A DNA stretch of 48,202 nucleotides, from contig BLLU01000121.1 of the NCBI GenBank assembly GCA_011959105.1, positions 1 through 48,202 of the forward strand, read 5' to 3'. This stretch comes from Lachnospiraceae bacterium. GTDB taxonomy: Bacteria > Bacillota > Clostridia > Lachnospirales > Lachnospiraceae. Of the stretch, positions 44,130 through 48,202 are shown in pieces (the first letter of the stretch is position 1; every line of letters begins with the position of its first letter). The notes under the pieces are model-generated. The model was not told where the DNA came from. It did not search any database and was given only the letters and a program-made list of their open reading frames with translations. Both the position numbers and the translations under genes were made by a program.

Positions 44130-44915
44130 TTAAATGTACTGTTCGTACCTGGTGCTGATTGTGGCGATCCACTCTTTATCCACACGGTCAAGATAGGTGC
44201 TGTAGGCGCTCTGGTAACTATTCCACCACCACCCACGGCTTTTCAGGGCAACATGGAGCTGTCTTTTCGGCCTCATTACGAATTTGATGTATGCCCGGTC
44301 TCCCTCCGTGTAGGCGGTGAAATTATCATCCTCAAAGAAAATCTCTTTCCGGATTTCTTTCAGCTCACCCGTTATGGATTTCTGGTACAGCTTCGCTATG
44401 GTGCTGTTTTTCCTCCACTTGTATTCCGGGTACATTTCCTCATACAGCCGGATGAACGTCTGGTTATCATACAGGGCCAGCTCTGCCAGGTGATCTGTCG
44501 GATTGCACGGATTGTCTGAACTCCTGCAGAACTCTATTGTTTTCAAGAGGCTCTCTGCCTTGTTGTTTTTCCTCTGGCTCTCCTGAACCTGCCCCTCCAG
44601 GTCTTTCAGCCACTGGTAAAGCTCTGATGATAATTCCAGAATACGGTCTGACTTATCCAGTTTTCGGGGATTGTACCTTGCCGGACCGGCTACCATAACG
44701 CTTACATGCTGCGCCTCATATTTCAGTATTTCGCTCCATTTCTGGTACAACTTATCCAGTATGTTCTGCTTTTTCGCTTCGGATATGGGCCAGGAGATAA
44801 TTTTTTCTGCATACACATTATATTCATGCTCGGAGATATCCCCCCGCTTTCCACCAAAGCTATTCGAGTTCGCTCTGCTTATCAGTTCCCGGTTCAGTTC
44901 TTTTACTGTTGCCAT
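44130..44915 (-). CDS. Phage/element protein resembling a polyvalent-protein domain
   Basis: 261 residues from ATG 44915 (MATVKELNRELISRANSNSF), preceded by AGAGGAAAA. The helical N-terminal half contains VSVMVAGPARYNPRKLDKSD, a motif I have seen in large polyvalent or conjugative-element proteins. The C-terminal RQLHVALKSRGWWWNSYQSA resembles a small domain found in the same proteins. Biochemical role unknown. Its start lies 56 bases inside the end of the HNH gene. Confidence 0.6.
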   Translation of the reverse strand: MATVKELNRELISRANSNSFGGKRGDISEHEYNVYAEKIISWPISEAKKQNILDKLYQKWSEILKYEAQHVSVMVAGPARYNPRKLDKSDRILELSSELYQWLKDLEGQVQESQRKNNKAESLLKTIEFCRSSDNPCNPTDHLAELALYDNQTFIRLYEEMYPEYKWRKNSTIAKLYQKSITGELKEIRKEIFFEDDNFTAYTEGDRAYIKFVMRPKRQLHVALKSRGWWWNSYQSAYSTYLDRVDKEWIATISTRYEQYI

Positions 44916-45729
44916 GCTTTTTTCCTCTCTTTCTTTCTGATACAACGATTTTCAGGGATGCCACATTTGCGGCTACTTCCGCAGTCTGTTTGTCATATCC
45001 ATGGATTCCCCAGCGGTTCATGACCGCAAGCTGTGAACGGCTCACCATTACCAGATTATCTATGTCCGTATTCTGGGGATTGCCGTCTGCGAAGATAATC
45101 GCTTTCCCTTTCGGTACAGGCCCGTTGTGCTTTTCCCATTCCAGGATATGTTTCATGCGCCAGATGTTTGGCTCCGCCACTTTTACATAGACAAACATCT
45201 GGTTTCTTTTATAATTCCGCCTGACGCTCTCGGTGCCTACCGGTTTATGGTTTACTGGCGTCTGCCCTTTGCGGAACATTGTCGGAGCGCATTTCTCGTA
45301 TGCTTCGGGAGACATTTTCTTTCCCTTATTGGCCGGAGTGCTGCCCGGTTCAAACTGCCCTGTCAGTCCGGTATTGATTCCATGGTTTTTCTTATAGGCT
45401 TTCATCTGCCGGATTCCGATTGTTCCGGCTCCATATTTCCGGTTCACCGCCTCTACCAGTTCTGCAGTGCTTTTTCCCTGGGCGATACTGGCAACATACT
45501 CCGCCATTCCCTCCGGGTATTTAGAGGAATACCCTTTGGGATTTCCCATAGGCGTACCGCTTTTGAAACCGTACCGGCTCTTTGCGCCTTTGACTATATC
45601 CTCCGTGAAAACCATTCCGTATTTTTCATCAAAGCCCTGCTGGTTGATTAGCTCCGTCACTTCCTTTGTGGTCCGGCCTGGTACATTCGTACCCAACCAG
45701 TCAACTACCTCCTGTGGCCACTTCCACAC
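44860..45729 (-). CDS. HNH endonuclease
   Basis: 289 residues from GTG 45729; no in-frame ATG fits. The last third has the HNH pattern (RMKHILEWEKHNGPVPKGKA, IIFADGNPQNTDIDNLVMVS). The N-terminal region has two short DNA-binding-like repeats (EVVDWLGTNVPGRTTKEVTE; EYVASIAQGKSTAELVEAVN). It may be a homing or packaging-type nuclease. The ribosome binding region is a run of 11 G ending GGGGTGA, and the start lies 28 bases inside the preceding gene. Confidence 0.82.
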   Translation of the reverse strand: MWKWPQEVVDWLGTNVPGRTTKEVTELINQQGFDEKYGMVFTEDIVKGAKSRYGFKSGTPMGNPKGYSSKYPEGMAEYVASIAQGKSTAELVEAVNRKYGAGTIGIRQMKAYKKNHGINTGLTGQFEPGSTPANKGKKMSPEAYEKCAPTMFRKGQTPVNHKPVGTESVRRNYKRNQMFVYVKVAEPNIWRMKHILEWEKHNGPVPKGKAIIFADGNPQNTDIDNLVMVSRSQLAVMNRWGIHGYDKQTAEVAANVASLKIVVSERKRGKKHGNSKRTEPGTDKQSELE

Positions 45730-45985
45730 TTAGTTCACCCCCCCCCCCACGGACTTCCAGCATTTCCGGGACGGCTTTCTTTCTGTCGTAACCATATTCA
45801 TCCATGTGCATCATTGCCTTTAACTGCAATTCGCCGGTCTTTATGATCTGCTCTCCGACTTTGGCCATGGCCTCTGCCCTGCGGATTTCCGCATCCATTT
45901 CTTCACCGTTCAAATCATCATCCCCCAGCTTTTCCAGTTGGGCAAACAAGAGATTATTCAGGTCTCCCAGGGTATTCTTCATCAT
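45701..45985 (-). CDS. Small phage-block protein with a G11 tract near its 3' end
   Basis: 94 residues, acidic and helical (LGDLNNLLFAQLEKLGDDDL, AEAMAKVGEQIIKTGELQL). No family recognised. An 11-base G run on the coding strand (45748-45738) encodes most of RGGGG near the C-terminus. One base fewer gives a stop right after the tract (GTGAACTAA), and one more gives TGA at once, so the true end is uncertain. Its ATG overlaps the stop of the DUF3846 gene (ATGA). Confidence 0.65.
   Translation of the reverse strand: MMKNTLGDLNNLLFAQLEKLGDDDLNGEEMDAEIRRAEAMAKVGEQIIKTGELQLKAMMHMDEYGYDRKKAVPEMLEVRGGGGELSVEVATGGS
45738..45748. repeat. Homopolymer of 11 C (plus strand)
   Basis: This is the longest homopolymer I noticed in the window. 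It lies inside the 3' end of one gene and in the ribosome binding region of the HNH gene. It could be phase-variable or an assembly error. Confidence 0.95.
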
Positions 45986-46362
45986 GATTCCTCGCCCTCC
46001 TTTGCCTCCCGCAGTATGGGGAAATGGTCTTTCAGAAAAAATTTCAACAGTTCCGGATTCTCCGGAGGCAAATCATCCGGGCCCCTCCTGACTGCGAAAA
46101 TCACATCACCGGCGATTGTGCAACCGTGTATATCTGCCCCGTAAAGGAATGATGCCACCTGGTTATCCGGTCTGTTCTTTATTTTTCCGCTTTCATCCAC
46201 AATCATCACGATAGAATCCTGGAATAAGTCAACCATGCGCTGCGTCTTTACAGCCTCGGTACAGTCCGCTCCGATTGCCGCCTCCATGGTGGAGATATCC
46301 CACCTGGTAAGCTCTAATATGGATATCTCATTATCCGTTGTAATCTTCACTGTTTTTACCAT
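45982..46362 (-). CDS. DUF3846 domain protein
   Basis: 126 residues. The pattern of ISTMEAAIGADCTEAVKTQR, IVMIVDESGKIKNRPDNQVA and TIAGDVIFAVRRG follows DUF3846, found in phages and conjugative elements of Firmicutes. Function unknown. It lies five bases after the preceding gene. Confidence 0.75.
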   Translation of the reverse strand: MVKTVKITTDNEISILELTRWDISTMEAAIGADCTEAVKTQRMVDLFQDSIVMIVDESGKIKNRPDNQVASFLYGADIHGCTIAGDVIFAVRRGPDDLPPENPELLKFFLKDHFPILREAKEGEES

Positions 46363-46367
46363 AGCTC

Positions 46368-46700
46368 CTATGCCTCCCTTGCATAATCGAGATATGCTCT
46401 CGTTGCTTTTGTCTGTTCTCCCGCCAGCTTTTCCGGCTCTGTCTTTTCCTCCAGGGCAAATACCTCTGAATACTCATACTGGATATTGACCGGATACTCA
46501 TTGTTTACCCTTATCATTTTCCAGTTGTTCGCATGTGTGTTAAAAGAGAGGTATCCCGTTGTCACATCTGCCGTCATGCTCGCCATGGTGGTGACTCCGT
46601 GCTTTTTCAGGATATCTTCGATCTGGTTTACCAGTGGAAGAATGTCTTTTGCCAGCTCCTTAAATTCCTCTCCCTGTGCGATAACTTCCTGTTTTAACAT
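46368..46700 (-). CDS. Phage-block protein
   Basis: 110 residues after AAGGAGG. The N-terminal ~35 residues are helical (FKELAKDILPLVNQIEDILK), followed by a predicted beta region. No family recognised. It shares the short-gap layout of its neighbours. Confidence 0.55.
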   Translation of the reverse strand: MLKQEVIAQGEEFKELAKDILPLVNQIEDILKKHGVTTMASMTADVTTGYLSFNTHANNWKMIRVNNEYPVNIQYEYSEVFALEEKTEPEKLAGEQTKATRAYLDYAREA

Positions 46701-46711
46701 CTTTATCCTCC

Positions 46712-47017
46712 TTATTCTGTGCCGATTCTCCCGGCCTCTTTTATGATTGCGTCCCGGAACCCTTTCAGGTGCCGGACTTCCTTTTTCACAGAGGAAAGCT
46801 CCGACCGGAGCTCCCCCACTGTTTCAATCAGCCTGCCTCTCTCCATGACCAGGGAATAGAGAATGTTAATCCCCTCCATTCCCAGCTTCTTATAAATCCC
46901 CGCTATCTGGTCCGTTCCGGTGATTGCGTCCGTATTCATGTAGACCAGCTCTATTTTCCGGTACTCTTCATCTGTCACCTGCCGACCGGCAGCATGTTCA
47001 AATTCAAGCCGGTACAT
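46712..47017 (-). CDS. Phage-block protein
   Basis: 101 residues, ATG 47017 after GGGGGAAAA. The C-terminal half is a likely coiled coil (ERGRLIETVGELRSELSSVK). No family recognised. It overlaps the preceding gene by 14 bases. Confidence 0.55.
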   Translation of the reverse strand: MYRLEFEHAAGRQVTDEEYRKIELVYMNTDAITGTDQIAGIYKKLGMEGINILYSLVMERGRLIETVGELRSELSSVKKEVRHLKGFRDAIIKEAGRIGTE

Positions 47018-47195
47018 AGGTTTTCCCCCTGGAAATAATACTGCTTATGATAGATACCGGCAGCGTACTCTCCACTCTGCCCTCAGGGAAGTCAAATTCG
47101 ACAACTGCCGCCCTGCCATTCTCCCCAACCCTGACCACGGTTCCCGGAGTACCGATATCCGCAATCTTTACTATGTATCCCTGTTTTACTTTCAT
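47004..47195 (-). CDS. Small phage-block protein
   Basis: 63 residues after AAGGAGG. It looks like a small beta barrel (KQGYIVKIADIGTPGTVVRV, AAVVEFDFPEG), similar in style to SH3- or KOW-like folds. No family recognised. Confidence 0.55.
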   Translation of the reverse strand: MKVKQGYIVKIADIGTPGTVVRVGENGRAAVVEFDFPEGRVESTLPVSIISSIISRGKTYVPA

Positions 47196-47207
47196 CTTGC
47201 GCCTCCT

Positions 47208-47459
47208 TTACCTCTCCGTGTACCGGAGATAATTCATATCATCAAACCTGGCACCGTCAACCGCCTCCGGATTTTCAAAGTCTGAATACTCAACCTCTGC
47301 ATATGTATCCGGGAGACCGCCCTGGTATCCGTCCTCGTCCTCTTCTTCATCATCACAGAAAATGTCAGCGTTCATAATCATAGCGTCATAGACTTCTCCG
47401 CTCACCTGGCCGCTACCGTACAGATCGGCCGCTCTCTTAAAATATTCGTTTCTCTTCAT
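47208..47459 (-). CDS. Small acidic phage-block protein
   Basis: 83 residues after GGAGGTAGG. It has a run of acidic residues (CDDEEEDEDGY) and ends FDDMNYLRYTER. No family recognised. Confidence 0.55.
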   Translation of the reverse strand: MKRNEYFKRAADLYGSGQVSGEVYDAMIMNADIFCDDEEEDEDGYQGGLPDTYAEVEYSDFENPEAVDGARFDDMNYLRYTER

Positions 47460-47514
47460 GACCTACCTCCTCTCCTTTTGCCCTCGTTACCTCCGGGGCG
47501 GGAATGATTTCTGT

Positions 47515-48135
47515 TTAGTCGTTATCTTCCAGTATCAGCAGTATTCCGTTTATTGCATATGGGAGATCGAACGGAATTGTTTTACTTTCATTAACCTTAT
47601 CAAACATTGCATTGATTCCGGCTATCTGCCAGTCCTCCACTTCGTTCTCTTTATCCCTGATAAACTTCGCCGCCTTGACAGAGGCTTTCATGCAACTTTT
47701 CATACATTCCACATTTCCGGTGGAACAATCAACCATGAGCATCTGCTTTTCCGGCTCTTTTGCACAGGCTTTTTCAAATTCTTCTCTGACTTTCCGCCCC
47801 TGTTCTTCCTGGTCTAACATTTCCTCTGCGAACCATGCCGTCAGCCGGTGGATTCTTTTAAGGACCTTTCCTCGTTCCTCTGCATTGGGAACTTCTTTTT
47901 CCTCCTGAACCGGCTCTGCTTCAATCCAAACATTGATAGTCCGGTTTCCGTCTTTCAGATTTACTTCCAGTCGGTCGTTCAGGTCACAGATATAATCGTA
48001 GTAGTGTCCGTCTGCTGTACTTCTGTAGACCGGATAACCTGCCCTTTGGCTCCCCTCTTCGTCCTTTTCATAGTCTGTAGGAAAAATCCCGTTTACGATT
48101 TCCCATGCCTCTTTATAGTTCTTAACCTTTATCAT
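47515..48135 (-). CDS. Phage-block protein of unknown function
   Basis: 206 residues from ATG 48135 after AGGAGG. The first ~75 residues (YKEAWEIVNGIFPTDYEKDE, then a YDYICDLNDRLEVNLKDG strand pattern) look like a small alpha/beta domain. The C-terminal part is helical, with a Cys-containing segment. No family recognised. It is the first gene of the block in this window; the last 46 bases show no gene. Confidence 0.55.
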   Translation of the reverse strand: MIKVKNYKEAWEIVNGIFPTDYEKDEEGSQRAGYPVYRSTADGHYYDYICDLNDRLEVNLKDGNRTINVWIEAEPVQEEKEVPNAEERGKVLKRIHRLTAWFAEEMLDQEEQGRKVREEFEKACAKEPEKQMLMVDCSTGNVECMKSCMKASVKAAKFIRDKENEVEDWQIAGINAMFDKVNESKTIPFDLPYAINGILLILEDND

Positions 48136-48202
48136 GGTGCATCCTCCTGACTTCATTTTTATGTGTTTCTCTTTTCTTTATCTTAATTATAACTCATTTA
48201 TA

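Overview
The window is 48.2 kb in which every credible gene is on the minus strand. The left 39 kb looks like a chromosome of the class Clostridia, most likely family Lachnospiraceae. The evidence is gene content and order: apt-rel-MBL hydrolase-hemZ-hisS-aspS and pyrH-frr-uppS-cdsA-dxr-rseP, with strong AGGAGG-type ribosome binding sites and good sigma-A promoters. I cannot name the species.

Read in the direction of transcription (right to left), the layout is as follows. (1) 48.2-39.85 kb is a tightly packed block of small phage- or integrative-element-type genes: ParB-like protein, DNA adenine methylase, HNH nuclease, DUF3846, YopX and many unknowns. No integrase, repressor or structural genes are in view, so only one flank of the element is seen. 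(2) 39.8-36.5 kb holds single genes: an acidic lipoprotein, an MFS exporter and a DUF1848 protein. (3) 36.3-32.3 kb holds a flagellar-like secreted protein, a fruK-ptsI sugar operon and a small XRE regulator with a palindromic operator. (4) 32.2-24.5 kb holds a KTSC-like small protein, a membrane-anchored polysaccharide deacetylase, a bactofilin, then the pyrH to rseP operon for UMP kinase, ribosome recycling, isoprenoid and phospholipid synthesis and site-2 proteolysis. (5) 24.4-22.6 kb holds a degenerate PP2C-like protein with 12-residue repeats and a Ser/Thr kinase. (6) 22.6-8.4 kb holds a long gene set starting from a near-consensus promoter: apt, rel, MBL hydrolase, hemZ, hisS, aspS, an EamA half-protein, a DHH phosphoesterase, a phosphopantetheinyl transferase, an ABC exporter and an aminoglycoside-phosphotransferase-like kinase. 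(7) 8.4-2.7 kb holds an ABC-DUF1854-ABC cassette. (8) The left end has a frameshifted small membrane protein gene and an AraC regulator.

The most interesting part is the 370-base leader of the ABC-DUF1854-ABC cassette. It has a consensus promoter, a 28-codon ORF with an ideal ribosome binding site, a hairpin whose loop contains that ORF's stop codon, and a downstream hairpin followed by a short T tract, all before the first transporter gene. This is the layout of ribosome-mediated transcription attenuation, as known for the bmrB leader of the Bacillus subtilis bmrCD drug exporter. Other points worth checking are an 11-base homopolymer at the end of a phage gene, a one-base frameshift in a membrane protein gene, a kinase/PP2C-like pair, and several palindromes at promoters.
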